Shown here: in pieces, positions 52,431-62,734 of the stretch
Numbering within the stretch: the first letter of the stretch is position 1
Layout: each line of letters begins with the position of its first letter
NCBI GenBank assembly: GCA_026131555.1
Contig: JAMXJH010000007.1
Span: forward strand, 58,749 to 122,748
Origin: Aerococcaceae bacterium NML190073
GTDB taxonomy: Bacteria; Bacillota; Bacilli; Lactobacillales; Aerococcaceae
Reading direction: 5' to 3'
DNA length: 64,000 bases
Position numbers and translations under genes: made by a program
Notes under the pieces: model-generated
Told to the model about the DNA's origin: nothing
The model's input: only the letters and a program-made list of their open reading frames with translations
The model's database searches: none

Positions 52431-53660
52431 ATGTCAGGCAACCGTCCAATCCATGTATTTTCCGAAATCGGAAAGCTCAAGAAAGTGATGCTTCACCGTC
52501 CAGGAAAAGAGTTGGAGAACTTAATGCCCGATTATTTGGAGAGATTACTCTTCGATGATATTCCGTTTTTGGAAGGGGCACAAAAAGAGCACGATGAATT
52601 CGCAAATGCGTTACGTGCAGAAGGTGTAGAAGTTGTTTATTTGGAGGATTTAGCAGCAGAATCGCTAACTTCTCCGGAAATCAAAGAAGCATTTATTGAC
52701 GAATACTTGGAAGAAGCGAATATTCGTGGTAAGCAGACGAAAGAAGCTATTCGTCAAATGTTGTTGGTGATTGAAGATAATCGTGAATTGATTGACCGCA
52801 CAATGGCTGGTATCCAAAAGTCGGAATTACCGCCAATTGAGAATAAAGGCTTAACAGATTTAGTAGAGTCTGAATATCCTTTTGCGATTGACCCGATGCC
52901 GAACTTATACTTTACACGAGATCCTTTTGCGACAATGGGACATGGTGTGTCACTTAACCGCATGTACTCCGAAACACGTAACCGCGAAACGTTATATGCT
53001 AAATACATCTTCAAATATCATCCGGACTATCGTGATGCGGATGTGCCGCTCGTTTATACCCGTGATGAAACAACGCGTATTGAAGGCGGTGACGAGTTAG
53101 TTTTATCTAAAGATGTACTGGCTGTGGGGATTTCTCAACGTACAGACGCTGCTTCAATCGAGAAGTTGATGCACAATATTTTCGACAAGAACTTAGGCTT
53201 CAAGAAAGTGTTGGCGTTCGAGTTTGCGAACAACCGTAAATTCATGCACTTGGATACTGTATTCACAATGGTGGATTATGATAAGTTTACAATCCACCCT
53301 GAAATTGAAGGCGACTTGCGCGTGTTCTCGGTAACATCTGAGAACGGTGAACTTCAAATCGTTGAAGAAAATGACAGCCTAGAGAATATTTTAGCTTCAA
53401 ATCTAGGGTTGGACAGCGTTACGCTAATTCGTTGCGGTGCCGGTAACATTGTAGCAGCCGGTCGTGAGCAATGGAATGACGGTTCGAACACATTGACGAT
53501 TGCACCGGGTGTGGCAGTTGTGTATGAACGCAATACCATTACGAACAAGAAACTTGAAGAGTACGGCATTCGTCTTATCAAGATTCGCGGAAGTGAATTG
53601 GTACGCGGTCGTGGCGGCCCAAGATGTATGTCAATGCCATTAGTACGTGAGGATCTTTAA
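52431..53660 (+). CDS. arcA: Arginine deiminase
   Basis: Converts arginine to citrulline and ammonia, first step of the ADI pathway. 409 residues. Motifs [29 protein letters not shown] and the catalytic Cys399 in [25 protein letters not shown]. Expressed behind the ARG, Crp and cre sites. Gives ammonia for acid protection and, later, ATP. Confidence 0.97.
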   Translation: MSGNRPIHVFSEIGKLKKVMLHRPGKELENLMPDYLERLLFDDIPFLEGAQKEHDEFANALRAEGVEVVYLEDLAAESLTSPEIKEAFIDEYLEEANIRGKQTKEAIRQMLLVIEDNRELIDRTMAGIQKSELPPIENKGLTDLVESEYPFAIDPMPNLYFTRDPFATMGHGVSLNRMYSETRNRETLYAKYIFKYHPDYRDADVPLVYTRDETTRIEGGDELVLSKDVLAVGISQRTDAASIEKLMHNIFDKNLGFKKVLAFEFANNRKFMHLDTVFTMVDYDKFTIHPEIEGDLRVFSVTSENGELQIVEENDSLENILASNLGLDSVTLIRCGAGNIVAAGREQWNDGSNTLTIAPGVAVVYERNTITNKKLEEYGIRLIKIRGSELVRGRGGPRCMSMPLVREDL

Positions 53661-54103
53661 TGGTTGAAGCAGAAGAACGTTTAGTATTGGGCAACCAAGA
53701 CTGGTTGAGAGCATCGGCGTGTTACGTGCGAATGAATGTCTTTGTATTAGAGCGCAACATTGCCATTGAAGATGAATTTGATCATCTCGACACACCAGAT
53801 CGAGTTTATGCAGTGCTTTTTGTCGGCAAAGAGCCTGTCGCAACAGGACGTTTCGTACAAGAAAGTGACGAAATGGCACGATTAACACGGATTGCTACGT
53901 TGGCGCATGCTAGAGGAAAGGGTTACGGCAGGCAAATTATTCAAGCGTTGGAGCAATACGCTCAAACAGAAGGGATTCGGCGTATCGTCATCCATTCTGA
54001 ATTGACCGCCAAAACATTTTACGAATTGCTTGGTTACCAAACGTGTTCAGACGTTTACGAAGAGGACGGCGAACTTTGCCAGTCTTTAGAAAAATTAATT
54101 TAG
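53660..54103 (+). CDS. GNAT-family acetyltransferase of the arc operon
   Basis: 147 residues. Starts at ATG 53660, overlapping the arcA stop (TAATG). ElaA/YjcF-like GNAT: DEFDHLDTPDRVYAVLFVGKEPVATGRF, then RLTRIATLAHARGKGYGRQIIQALEQYA. Streptococci carry a GNAT gene at the same place between arcA and arcB. Substrate unknown. Confidence 0.88.
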   Translation: MVEAEERLVLGNQDWLRASACYVRMNVFVLERNIAIEDEFDHLDTPDRVYAVLFVGKEPVATGRFVQESDEMARLTRIATLAHARGKGYGRQIIQALEQYAQTEGIRRIVIHSELTAKTFYELLGYQTCSDVYEEDGELCQSLEKLI

Positions 54104-54124
54104 AATAATAAAGGAGAAAATTCA

Positions 54125-55141
54125 ATGACAACATCAGTATTCAAAGGTAGAAGTTTCTTAGCAGAGAAAGATTTCACACGCGCAGAATTAGAATGGTTAA
54201 TCGATTTCTCGGCGTTTCTGAAAGATTTGAAGAAGCGTAACATCGCACACCGTTACTTAGAAGGTAAGAACATTGCGCTTCTATTCGAGAAAACATCTAC
54301 TCGTACACGTGCAGCCTTCACAACAGCAGCGATTGACTTGGGTGCACATCCTGAATACCTAGGTAAGAATGACATTCAGTTAGGGAAGAAAGAATCTGTT
54401 GAAGACACAGCGAAAGTGCTGGGTAGAATGTTCGACGGAATCGAGTTCCGTGGATTCGACCAAGGTGTAGTAGAAGATCTTGCTAAATATTCCGGCGTAC
54501 CGGTGTGGAACGGCTTGACCGACGCATGGCACCCAACACAAATGTTGGCGGATTACTTAACAGTTAAAGAGAACTTCGGCAAGTTAGAAGGCTTGACTTT
54601 GGTTTACTGCGGTGATGGACGTAACAACGTTGCGAACAGCTTGTTGGTAACAGGTGCTATTCTCGGCGTGAATGTGCATATTTTTGCACCGGAATCACTC
54701 TTCCCAGAGAAAGAAGTAGTGGAATTGGCAGAGAAATACGCTAAAGAAAGCGGTGCGCGCATCGTTATTACAGATGATGCCGACAAAGCAGTTAAAGGCG
54801 CAGATGTCTTGTATACAGACGTTTGGGTATCAATGGGTGAAGAAGATAAGTTCGCAGAACGTGTAGCGTTATTGCAACCTTATCAAATCAACATGGACTT
54901 AGTTCGCAAAGCAGAGAACGAGAACTTAATCATCCTTCACTGCTTACCGGCGTTCCATGACACAGAAACAGAATACGGTAAGAAAATTGCCGAAGACTTC
55001 GGTATTAACGAAATGGAAATTACGGACGAAGCGTTCCGCAGCAAGTATGCACGCCAATTCGACCAAGCAGAAAACCGCATGCACACTATTAAAGCTGTAA
55101 TGGCAGCAACATTAGGAGAATTATTCATTCCTAAAGTTTAA
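54125..55141 (+). CDS. arcB: Ornithine carbamoyltransferase (catabolic)
   Basis: Splits citrulline with phosphate into ornithine and carbamoyl phosphate. 338 residues. Carbamoyl-phosphate motif [19 protein letters not shown], and HCLPAFHD at the ornithine site. RBS AAAGGAG. Part of the ADI pathway by position; anabolic use is not excluded. Followed by an intercistronic terminator-like hairpin. Confidence 0.96.
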   Translation: MTTSVFKGRSFLAEKDFTRAELEWLIDFSAFLKDLKKRNIAHRYLEGKNIALLFEKTSTRTRAAFTTAAIDLGAHPEYLGKNDIQLGKKESVEDTAKVLGRMFDGIEFRGFDQGVVEDLAKYSGVPVWNGLTDAWHPTQMLADYLTVKENFGKLEGLTLVYCGDGRNNVANSLLVTGAILGVNVHIFAPESLFPEKEVVELAEKYAKESGARIVITDDADKAVKGADVLYTDVWVSMGEEDKFAERVALLQPYQINMDLVRKAENENLIILHCLPAFHDTETEYGKKIAEDFGINEMEITDEAFRSKYARQFDQAENRMHTIKAVMAATLGELFIPKV

Positions 55142-55167
55142 CATTTTGGATAGGTAATAAAAATTAG

Positions 55168-55216
55168 AGCTATTCTGATTTTGATGAATAAATCAGAATC
55201 AGAATAGCTTTTTATA
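55168..55216 (+). terminator. Strong hairpin between arcB and arcD
   Basis: An 18-base stem (AGCTATTCTGATTTTGAT / ATCAGAATCAGAATAGCT with one wobble), loop of 6, then TTTTTATA. It would lower arcD, peptidase and arcC expression relative to arcAB. Confidence 0.85.
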
Positions 55217-55240
55217 AAAAAAATATTGGAGGGAAACATA

Positions 55241-56725
55241 ATGAGTGAGAACGCAAAAAAAGGTTTCAAGATGCCTTCTTCATTTACCGTCTTGATGATT
55301 ATTATCGCAATTGTTGCCGCATTAACTTGGATTATTCCGGCCGGAACTTATCAAGCGGATCCAGACGGTAATTTAATTGCCGGCACGTACTCAACTGTTG
55401 AGCAAACACCGCAAGGATTCTATGAAGTGGTGATGTCACCGGTTCGTGCGATGTTAGGAACGGAAACAGTTGGGCAAGCGATTGAAGTTGCCTTCTTCGT
55501 TTTGATGGTGGGAGCGTTTCTAGGAGTTGTAACAGAAACGGGCGCCTTGGACGTAGGAATCGGTTCAATCGTTAGAAGATACAAAGGTCGCGAGAAGATG
55601 TTGATTCCAATCTTGATGATTTTGTTTGCATTAGGAGGAACAACGTATGGTATGGCGGAAGAAACCATGGCATTCTATCCGCTGTTAATTCCGGTTATGT
55701 TGGCAGTCGGCTTCGATACGATTACAACATTGGGGATTATTCTGTTAGGGTCACAATTAGGAACATTAGCATCAACGGTCAACCCGTTCGCAACAGGGAT
55801 TGCGTCATCAACAGCCGGCATCAGTTTGGCTGAGGGGATTGGTTGGCGTGTCATTCAATGGATTATCATCGTTGGTATGGGTATTTTCTTCGTGTATCGT
55901 TACGCCAGCAAAATTGAGAAAGATCCTACAAAATCATTGGTTTACGATAAAAGAGAAGAAAACTTAAGAGAATTCGGTCTAAAAGAAGAAGCAGCCAGTG
56001 CGACATTAACACCTGTTCAGAAACGTGTTCTATGGGTGTTTGGTATGACGTTTGTCATCATGGTTATCAGCTTGATTCCTTGGACGAAATTCAACATCCC
56101 TGTATTCACTTGGTTGAATGATGTGCTAACTGCCATTCCAGGCTTCGGGAATTCATTGGAGTTGGGTGACTGGTACTTCCCTGAAGTAACAATGCTCTTC
56201 TTGTTTATGGCAGTTTTAATTGGTTTTGTTTCAAAAATGGGAGAAGAACGTTTCTTCAAAGCATTTATGAATGGAGCAGCAGATTTACTAAGTGTTGCTT
56301 TGATTGTTGCTTTATCTCGCGGTATCCAAGTTATTATGAACGACGGACAAATTACAGCAACAATTCTACATTTCGGTGAAAAAACGTTACAAGGTTTAGG
56401 TTCACAAATCTTTATCGTATTGACATACATCTTCTACATTCCAATGTCATTCTTGATTCCGTCAACATCAGGTTTGGCTGGTGCGACAATGGGAATTATG
56501 GCACCGTTAGGACAATTTGCGGATGTTCCGGCGCACTTGATTATTACAGCGTATCAATCAGCTTCAGGGCTTGTAAACTTGATTGCTCCGACATCAGGTA
56601 TTGTAATGGGGGCATTAGCTTTGAGCCGTGTTGAGTTAGGTACATGGATTAAGTTTGTCGGTAAATTCTTAGTGGCAATCTTCGTTGTAACGGCAGCTTT
56701 ATTAGTTGTTGCGACATTCTTTTAA
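55241..56725 (+). CDS. arcD: ArcD-like arginine/ornithine antiporter (DcuC/YfcC family)
   Basis: 494 residues, about 12 membrane helices. Family traits: PSSFTVLMIIIAIVAALTWIIPAGTY at the N-terminus and IPSTSGLAGATMGIMAPLGQFADVP in the C-terminal half. YfcC-type transporters serve as ArcD in streptococci. It would exchange arginine for ornithine. ATG 55241 with GGAGGG 8 bases upstream. Sits between arcB and the peptidase, after an intercistronic hairpin. Confidence 0.88.
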   Translation: MSENAKKGFKMPSSFTVLMIIIAIVAALTWIIPAGTYQADPDGNLIAGTYSTVEQTPQGFYEVVMSPVRAMLGTETVGQAIEVAFFVLMVGAFLGVVTETGALDVGIGSIVRRYKGREKMLIPILMILFALGGTTYGMAEETMAFYPLLIPVMLAVGFDTITTLGIILLGSQLGTLASTVNPFATGIASSTAGISLAEGIGWRVIQWIIIVGMGIFFVYRYASKIEKDPTKSLVYDKREENLREFGLKEEAASATLTPVQKRVLWVFGMTFVIMVISLIPWTKFNIPVFTWLNDVLTAIPGFGNSLELGDWYFPEVTMLFLFMAVLIGFVSKMGEERFFKAFMNGAADLLSVALIVALSRGIQVIMNDGQITATILHFGEKTLQGLGSQIFIVLTYIFYIPMSFLIPSTSGLAGATMGIMAPLGQFADVPAHLIITAYQSASGLVNLIAPTSGIVMGALALSRVELGTWIKFVGKFLVAIFVVTAALLVVATFF

Positions 56726-56744
56726 TCGATGATAGGAGTTCAAG

Positions 56745-58079
56745 ATGAACACTTTTATTAAACAGGAGCATCGTGAATCGTGTGTAGCCGCTATCCGAAC
56801 ATTAGTGGCAATCCCTTCCGTACTGAACGAGGGCGAGAACGGCACACCTTTCGGTCAAGCGATTCAAGACGCTTTAGAGAAAGCATTACAATTAACAGAG
56901 GAAATCGGCTTTAGAACGTACATTGATCCGGAAGGCTATTACGGTTACGCGGAAATCGGTGAAGGGACAGAAAGTTTAGCGGTGCTATGCCATTTGGACG
57001 TGGTTCCGGCAGGCGATTTGTCTGTTTGGGAAACCAATCCGTTTGAAGCAGTTATCAAAGACGGACACATTATTGGGCGAGGCACTCAAGATGATAAAGG
57101 ACCTTCGATGGCGGCACTATATGCAGTTAAATCTTTAATCGATGCAGGTGTCACTTTCAATAAACGTATTCGGTTTATTTTTGGGACGGATGAGGAAACC
57201 TTGTGGCGTTGCTTGGCGAAATATGGCAAACAAGAAGAAGTTGCCACACTAGGTTTTGCACCGGACTCCTCATTCCCACTGACTTATGCGGAGAAAGGTC
57301 TGTTGCAAGCGAAACTGATCGGGAAGGGCAATCCGAATCTTGCGTTGGAGTTAGGTGATGCTTATAATGTCGTTCCGGGGAAAGCCAAGTATGACGGAGA
57401 GCAACTCGCTGATGTCATCGTCCAATTAGACAAACACGGTTTTGCTTATGACAAGCAAGATGACGGCATTGTCGTTCTGGGGGAATCCAGACACTCCAAA
57501 GATGCACACGAAGCCAAAAATGCGATTGTCCGCTTAGCGATTGCCTTAAATGAAATCGTTGAGGATTCAACAGTAGCTTTCATTGCGACAGCAGTCGGAG
57601 AAGATGCTACAGGTGTTCGCTTATTTGGGACAATTGAGGATGAACCGTCCGGACCATTGACATTTAATGTGGCAGGCGTTACCATTACTTCAGAGTATTC
57701 GGAAATTCGTTTAGATATTCGTATTCCTGTTCTGGCGGACAAAGATGCATTGGTCGCAACTTTAACAAAAGTAGCAAGCGAGTACGGCTTGGAGTACCAA
57801 GAATATGACTACTTGGCATCGCTGTATGTTCCGTTAGACAGCGAGTTGGTAAGCACATTGATGGCTGTCTATCGCGATAAAACCGGCGATATGACGGAGC
57901 CAATGTCTTCCGGTGGAGCAACATATGCCCGTACCATGTCTAATTGTGTGGCGTTCGGTGCAGCTTTCCCACATACTTTGAACACAGAACATCAAGAAAA
58001 TGAAAGAATGCCACTAGAAGATTTGTATAGCGCAATGGATATTTACGCCGAAGCTATCTATCGTTTAGCCGGCGTTTGA
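56745..58079 (+). CDS. arcT: M20-family dipeptidase (PepV/ArcT-type)
   Basis: 444 residues. Metal ligands: [10 protein letters not shown] (His, Asp), [11 protein letters not shown] (Asp), GTDEETLWR (Glu pair), [16 protein letters not shown] (Asp), and [13 protein letters not shown] (His). Dinuclear zinc enzyme cutting dipeptides; in this operon it may supply arginine from peptides, which is inference (streptococcal arc operons carry the same gene). Located between arcD and arcC. Confidence 0.88.
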   Translation: MNTFIKQEHRESCVAAIRTLVAIPSVLNEGENGTPFGQAIQDALEKALQLTEEIGFRTYIDPEGYYGYAEIGEGTESLAVLCHLDVVPAGDLSVWETNPFEAVIKDGHIIGRGTQDDKGPSMAALYAVKSLIDAGVTFNKRIRFIFGTDEETLWRCLAKYGKQEEVATLGFAPDSSFPLTYAEKGLLQAKLIGKGNPNLALELGDAYNVVPGKAKYDGEQLADVIVQLDKHGFAYDKQDDGIVVLGESRHSKDAHEAKNAIVRLAIALNEIVEDSTVAFIATAVGEDATGVRLFGTIEDEPSGPLTFNVAGVTITSEYSEIRLDIRIPVLADKDALVATLTKVASEYGLEYQEYDYLASLYVPLDSELVSTLMAVYRDKTGDMTEPMSSGGATYARTMSNCVAFGAAFPHTLNTEHQENERMPLEDLYSAMDIYAEAIYRLAGV

Positions 58080-58093
58080 TAAGGAGATTAATT

Positions 58094-59035
58094 ATGAGTC
58101 AAAAAACAATTGTCGTCGCTTTAGGTGGAAACGCAATTTTATCAAGTGATGCATCTGCCAAGGCGCAACAAGCCGCATTGGTGCAAACAGCGCAACATTT
58201 AGTGAAACTCGTTGAACAGGGACATCGTTTAGTGATTACGCATGGAAATGGTCCGCAAGTCGGCAACTTGCTCTTGCAACAAGCCGCTGCTCATTCCGAG
58301 AAGAATCCGGCAATGCCACTCGACACATGCGTCAGTATGACAGAAGGCAGCATCGGCTACTGGTTACAAAATGCGATGGGTAACTTGCTGAAAGAAAAGC
58401 AATTGAAACGCTCAGTTGTATCTTTAGTAACCCAAGTAGTGGTGAGTGCGGATGATCCGGCATTTACAAACTTAACGAAACCGATTGGACCGTTTTTGAC
58501 GGAAGAAGAAGCTAAGCAAGCGGCAGAGGAAACGGGAGATACTTATAAGGAAGATGCTGGCCGCGGTTATCGCAAAGTAGTGGCATCGCCTAAGCCGGTT
58601 CGTATTGATGAAATCGAAGTGATTCAACAATTAGTTGACAATGATGTGATTGTTGTTGCAGCAGGAGGCGGAGGTATTCCGGTTGTTGAAGAAGATAATC
58701 AATTAAGAGGCGTTGAGGCAGTAATCGATAAAGATTTCGCCAGCCAAAAATTAGCCGTTGATATCAAAGCGGATTATTTCATCGTTCTAACAGGGGTGGA
58801 TAATGTTTACGTTAACTTTAACCAACCTGACCAGAAGAAACTGGAAACAGTCACAGTCGCGGAATTGGAACAATATATCGGCGAGAATCAATTTGCGCCG
58901 GGTAGCATGCTACCGAAAGTAGAAGCCGTGATTGCTTTTGTGAAAGAGTTTCCTGAAGGAAAAGCTGTTATTTCTTCATTGGAGAATATTGAAGCCGTAT
59001 TAGCAGGAACTGGCGGTACAGTTGTGACAGCTTAA
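58094..59035 (+). CDS. arcC: Carbamate kinase
   Basis: Makes ATP from carbamoyl phosphate, closing the ADI pathway. 313 residues. Motifs: [10 protein letters not shown] at the N-terminus, [28 protein letters not shown] and [23 protein letters not shown]; overlaps nothing, 14 bases after the peptidase. Followed by a terminator. Confidence 0.95.
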   Translation: MSQKTIVVALGGNAILSSDASAKAQQAALVQTAQHLVKLVEQGHRLVITHGNGPQVGNLLLQQAAAHSEKNPAMPLDTCVSMTEGSIGYWLQNAMGNLLKEKQLKRSVVSLVTQVVVSADDPAFTNLTKPIGPFLTEEEAKQAAEETGDTYKEDAGRGYRKVVASPKPVRIDEIEVIQQLVDNDVIVVAAGGGGIPVVEEDNQLRGVEAVIDKDFASQKLAVDIKADYFIVLTGVDNVYVNFNQPDQKKLETVTVAELEQYIGENQFAPGSMLPKVEAVIAFVKEFPEGKAVISSLENIEAVLAGTGGTVVTA

Positions 59036-59043
59036 TTGAAAAG

Positions 59044-59087
59044 AAACACCCCTTGTTCACCTAGAACATGGGGTGTTTTGTTTTTTT
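59044..59087. terminator. Bidirectional terminator between arcC and argR
   Basis: Stem AACACCCC / GGGGTGTT with an inner TTGTTC / GAACA pairing, T run on both strands (arcC reads into TTTTGTTTTTTT). Confidence 0.88.
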
Positions 59088-59103
59088 GGTATAAAGATAA
59101 TTG

Positions 59104-59580
59104 CTATTGTTCATTACTAAAGAAAAACGGAGGAGCATAAGCCTTTAACTGGTCAAAGCAGACGAGCGCCGCTTCGTTGTCGGGACAGACAATTAAGCAA
59201 GTGTCGTCGCCACAAACCGTTGCAATGATTTCCGGCATAATAATTTCATCAAGAATGGCTCCGAATGATTGTCCTAGACCGGGTAATGTTTTGAGGATGA
59301 CGTGATTTTGCACGGGCTTTAGCATCACTAAAGCATCGTCCATATAAAATCTGAGACGTGATTTCCACCTGTCTTGTGCAATGTTGTGGATGACGTAACG
59401 AGAGTTGTGTCCGCTCGACACTTTAATTAAATTCAATTCTTTAATATCGCGCGATAGCGTGGATTGCGTAACGAAAATCCCGTTACGTTCCAATGCTTCT
59501 TGTAATTGTTGCTGGGTATTGACATTGGTTTCTTGAATAATGGAGCGAATAAGTTGGTGACGGGTTTGTTTTTTGTTCAT
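59104..59580 (-). CDS. argR: Arginine repressor/regulator ArgR
   Basis: 158 residues from the minus-strand ATG at 59578-59580 (GGAGGT upstream). N-terminal winged helix ([24 protein letters not shown] and [17 protein letters not shown]) and C-terminal hexamerisation and arginine-binding domain ([13 protein letters not shown]). ARG box and cre just upstream imply autoregulation and carbon control. Probably controls the arc operon via the ARG-like boxes at 52097 and 52248. Confidence 0.94.
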   Translation of the reverse strand: MNKKQTRHQLIRSIIQETNVNTQQQLQEALERNGIFVTQSTLSRDIKELNLIKVSSGHNSRYVIHNIAQDRWKSRLRFYMDDALVMLKPVQNHVILKTLPGLGQSFGAILDEIIMPEIIATVCGDDTCLIVCPDNEAALVCFDQLKAYAPPFFFSNEQ

Positions 59581-59592
59581 GTGGCACCTCCG

Positions 59593-59604
59593 GAATAATA
59601 ATTC
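59593..59604 (-). promoter_or_regulatory. ARG box of argR
   Basis: GAAT-AATA-ATTC, canonical ArgR half-site geometry, between the -10 (TATAAT on the minus strand, 59611-59616) and the RBS. Confidence 0.72.
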
Positions 59605-59630
59605 AACTTCATTATAACACAAAATAAATA

Positions 59631-59644
59631 AGAAAGCGCTATTA
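59631..59644 (-). promoter_or_regulatory. cre-like site of argR
   Basis: AGAAAGCGCTATTA on the plus strand, 13 of 14 fits to WGWAARCGYTWWMW, at the argR -35 region. A repressor position. Confidence 0.6.
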
Positions 59645-59671
59645 TAAATGAGTGAGAATATCTGTTTATCA

Positions 59672-59709
59672 ATAAAAAATTCCCTCTTGAGTTCAAGGTC
59701 AAGAGGGAA
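59672..59709 (-). terminator. Terminator of telA
   Basis: Perfect ten-base inverted repeat TTCCCTCTTG / CAAGAGGGAA; on the minus strand it ends in TTTTTTATTG. Confidence 0.88.
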
Positions 59710-59723
59710 GGTTTAATCATTGA

Positions 59724-60962
59724 TTATTGTTCTTCTTGCATTTGAAATGCGCGTTGTTCATCGGAAATTTCCATTAGTTTATCGCGCAGCAGATTTTCCA
59801 TTTCGGCAAGTTCAGCTTCGGCGATTTGGCGTTGACGACGTCCTTCGCGCTGGATCGCCAAAGTTTCCTCAATAGTTTCCATTAAGCTGTTTTGCGTATG
59901 TTGCAGCGTTTCGATATCAATCACGCCTCTTTCTGATTCACGCGCTGTGTCGATAGCGCTTTGTTTCAGCATATCCGCATTTTTGCGAAGTAAGTCGTTC
60001 GTTGTTTGTGATACTTGTCGCTGAGAGATAGCGGCGTTTTGTTGGCGCAACAAAGTCAAAGCGATTGTGATTTGGTTCTCCCACAATGGGATAGCTGTAT
60101 GGACAGACACTTGGATTTTCTCTGCGAGTGCCTGATTCGTGTTTTGAATCATGCGGATTTGTGGGGCTTGTTGAATCGTCATTTGGCGTGTTAACCGCAA
60201 ATCATGTGTCCGCTTGTCAAGGCGGTCTAAGAATTGGTTTAAGTCATTGACGATTTGCACATCCATTTGGCTTTTAGATTCCTTTGCCTTGTCGATAGCG
60301 TTCGGAATGGTTTCTTCTTGCAATTCTTTCATCTTTACTTCGCCGGCGGCGATGTAAATGTTCAATGCTTCGAAGTAATCTTTATTTTTTTGGTACAGTT
60401 GTTCAAGCATCAAGTTATCGTTCAATAATTCGTTTTTTTCACGCTCAAGTCGAATAGCGATGCGGTCAATTTGACTGCCGATTTTTTGGTATTTCGCTTG
60501 TGTTTCTGTAATCGAAGCTTTAACTTTTCCGAACAGGCGCATGAAGACATTCGGTTCAGCGGATAAGTCTTTCGGATTTGCCGACTCCAGTTGGTGCATT
60601 AATTCGGTCAGCACATCGCCTATTTCGCCTGTATCTTTAATTTGCACTTTGTTCAACATTGTATGCGAGAATTCGCTCAATTTCTTTTGAGCATTTGCGC
60701 CGTAGGCGATGATTGCCGACATATTAGTTTCGTCAATTTGCTTTGCCAAATCATAAGCTTGTTGCTGGCGGTGCTCAGGTAAACGGTCGATTAACTTTTC
60801 CGTTGTGACCGCTCTTTGCGCCAAAATGCTCGCATCCATTAAGTCGCTTTGAATTGTAGTTTCGTCGGCAGCTTCATCAAAGGGATTCGCCAACAGGTCG
60901 TCGATAGCGCTGGGAGTCGTGTTCGAATTTGTTGTTTGTTCAAATAAATTTTCTTTGGTCAT
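59724..60962 (-). CDS. telA: TelA-type toxic anion resistance protein
   Basis: 412 residues, soluble, long coiled coil across most of the length (PF05816). Named from tellurite resistance, but the physiological role in Bacillota is stress or membrane-related and unclear. Pairs with xpaC as in Bacillus (yaaN-xpaC). Starts inside the 3' end of xpaC (4-base overlap), so translation is coupled. Confidence 0.88.
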   Translation of the reverse strand: MTKENLFEQTTNSNTTPSAIDDLLANPFDEAADETTIQSDLMDASILAQRAVTTEKLIDRLPEHRQQQAYDLAKQIDETNMSAIIAYGANAQKKLSEFSHTMLNKVQIKDTGEIGDVLTELMHQLESANPKDLSAEPNVFMRLFGKVKASITETQAKYQKIGSQIDRIAIRLEREKNELLNDNLMLEQLYQKNKDYFEALNIYIAAGEVKMKELQEETIPNAIDKAKESKSQMDVQIVNDLNQFLDRLDKRTHDLRLTRQMTIQQAPQIRMIQNTNQALAEKIQVSVHTAIPLWENQITIALTLLRQQNAAISQRQVSQTTNDLLRKNADMLKQSAIDTARESERGVIDIETLQHTQNSLMETIEETLAIQREGRRQRQIAEAELAEMENLLRDKLMEISDEQRAFQMQEEQ

Positions 60963-61996
60963 GATAGTTCCTCCTGATTAAATGCATCGTTAATTAAATC
61001 GTTGACAGTGTCACTGTCTTCTGTTTTCTTGGCGGTGCGGTTCAAGTTGCGATTCGCTAATTTAATCTCATCTAACATTTCTTCGTAATCCGACTGATGA
61101 AATTGTACGTAAGCGTCATTGATTTGTTGGCAAACCTGTTCAATTGTTGCTGCACTCTTTTCCAAAATTAGATAAGTTTGTTTGTTTTTGGCAACGTGAC
61201 CGTTGATTTCGTTATATTTTTCTACAAGGTCTTCAAGTGAAGGGAGTAGCTTATATAGGAAATAACTTGCGCCGGATAATTGAGTCGGGTCATTTACCAA
61301 TTCTTTGAAGAAGTTTTTGGCAACTTTCACAGTGTTATGACGCGTTTCGATTGCTTTCAGCTTAGCAGTCCGGTTGAATTCACGCTCAACGGCGATAATT
61401 TGCTCTTTCGCTGTAGCCATTTGCTCACGGAAAAAAGCAATCTCTTGCTCGGAAAGACCGGCTTCACGATAGAGAGCGATTTTGTCAGAGCGAGCAGGGG
61501 CATTGAAAGCAACGTATGCTTGGTGGTCATGGCCTTTTCCTTTGAATAAGCGCGCAATTAAAGCAATCACGCAAACACCACCCACGCCAATCAATTCGCA
61601 GAAGAAGATAAACAAAGCGAGTTCCACTCCATCCGAGGTGTTGTATATGCCGAACGAAGTAGCGACAAAAACCGTCAGAAAAATACCGATGTGGAAGAAG
61701 TGGCGCAACCAATTGAAGCCGAACTGCTCTTCTAATTTAGGGAAGATAAATGCCAGAAAGGCGATGTTGACACTAATGCCAAAGACTAAAGAGAAAAAGG
61801 CAGGGTGGATAAAATACCAAAACAGCGTGCTAATTACTTGCACAACTAAGAATACTATCGCAACTTTACTCGCAAACGAGTAAAACGGTTTATAATAATC
61901 AGATTGCTTTCTTGCTTTTTGATAAACGGCATACAAAGCTCCAGCCAGCAATAGAGTGATGATTGGATAGATGATGCCTCCTAAACGGTAAAACAT
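60959..61996 (-). CDS. xpaC: XpaC-type membrane protein (5-bromo-4-chloroindolyl phosphate hydrolysis family)
   Basis: 345 residues from the minus-strand ATG at 61994-61996 (GGAGGAATT upstream); the in-frame ATG at 62017 is less likely. N-terminal membrane segments (about 6-26, 40-60, 65-85, 95-115, 125-150) and a helical cytoplasmic C-terminus. PF10112. Function unknown beyond the name. Upstream partner of telA. Confidence 0.85.
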   Translation of the reverse strand: MFYRLGGIIYPIITLLLAGALYAVYQKARKQSDYYKPFYSFASKVAIVFLVVQVISTLFWYFIHPAFFSLVFGISVNIAFLAFIFPKLEEQFGFNWLRHFFHIGIFLTVFVATSFGIYNTSDGVELALFIFFCELIGVGGVCVIALIARLFKGKGHDHQAYVAFNAPARSDKIALYREAGLSEQEIAFFREQMATAKEQIIAVEREFNRTAKLKAIETRHNTVKVAKNFFKELVNDPTQLSGASYFLYKLLPSLEDLVEKYNEINGHVAKNKQTYLILEKSAATIEQVCQQINDAYVQFHQSDYEEMLDEIKLANRNLNRTAKKTEDSDTVNDLINDAFNQEELS

Positions 61997-62154
61997 ATAA
62001 ATTCCTCCTAGTTTCAAGTGTGTTGACAGTGATAGTGTATCATGCGTACTCGAAAAGTGTATCGGACTTAGGACTTATCTTTAAGTTGTCGCTTGAATTT
62101 CTATAGGAGAGTCAGTACAATTTAGAATAGAAGAGAAAGGTTAAGGTGCCGGAT

Positions 62155-62724
62155 ATGAAAGTGAACACAGAATCAATTAGTTTTATGCAAGATAAGCGTT
62201 TAAGAAAGAGTCGCCAGATGTTTGACGGAGCTATTTTGCAGTTGTATGTCAATGAACTGGAATTGGACAGTGGGCAAATAGTTGAACGAGAATTGATTCA
62301 CCACCAGCCTGCGGTTGCTGTTTTGGCAACGACGGCTGATAATCGTGTAATTCTGGTAAAACAATTTCGTCCGGCAATCGTTGATTATATTTACGAAGTG
62401 CCTGCAGGGATTTTGGATAAAGGTGCAAGCGAGAATGCTGTCGAAGGCGCTGCGCGTGAATTGGAAGAGGAAACGGGGTATCGTGCGAGTCAACTACAGA
62501 AAGTTGCGGAATTCTATGTATCACCCGGTTATTTGAACGAACTGATTACGCTCTACCACGCCTCCGGGCTAGTGAAAGTCAATCACCCGCTACCGCAAGA
62601 TGCCGACGAAGATGTTGAAGCTTTTTTGTTCACGCAAAAAGAAGTGCGCGATATGTTGGCGCAAGGAGAAATTGTTGATTTGAAGACTTTATATGCTTTG
62701 CAATATTGGTTAACGCAAAGTTAG
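62155..62724 (+). CDS. nudF: ADP-ribose pyrophosphatase (Nudix)
   Basis: 189 residues from ATG 62155 (AAGGTG 7 bases upstream; GTG at 62146 also in frame). Nudix box reads GxxxKGASENAVEGAARELEEETGY with the key REL-x-EE-x-GY. The loop before it is two residues longer than in Bacillus NudF. Substrate recognition EVPAGILD and YVSPGYLNE fit ADP-ribose. Cleaves ADP-ribose to AMP and ribose-5-phosphate. Confidence 0.9.
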   Translation: MKVNTESISFMQDKRLRKSRQMFDGAILQLYVNELELDSGQIVERELIHHQPAVAVLATTADNRVILVKQFRPAIVDYIYEVPAGILDKGASENAVEGAARELEEETGYRASQLQKVAEFYVSPGYLNELITLYHASGLVKVNHPLPQDADEDVEAFLFTQKEVRDMLAQGEIVDLKTLYALQYWLTQS

Positions 62725-62734
62725 GGGGATATGT

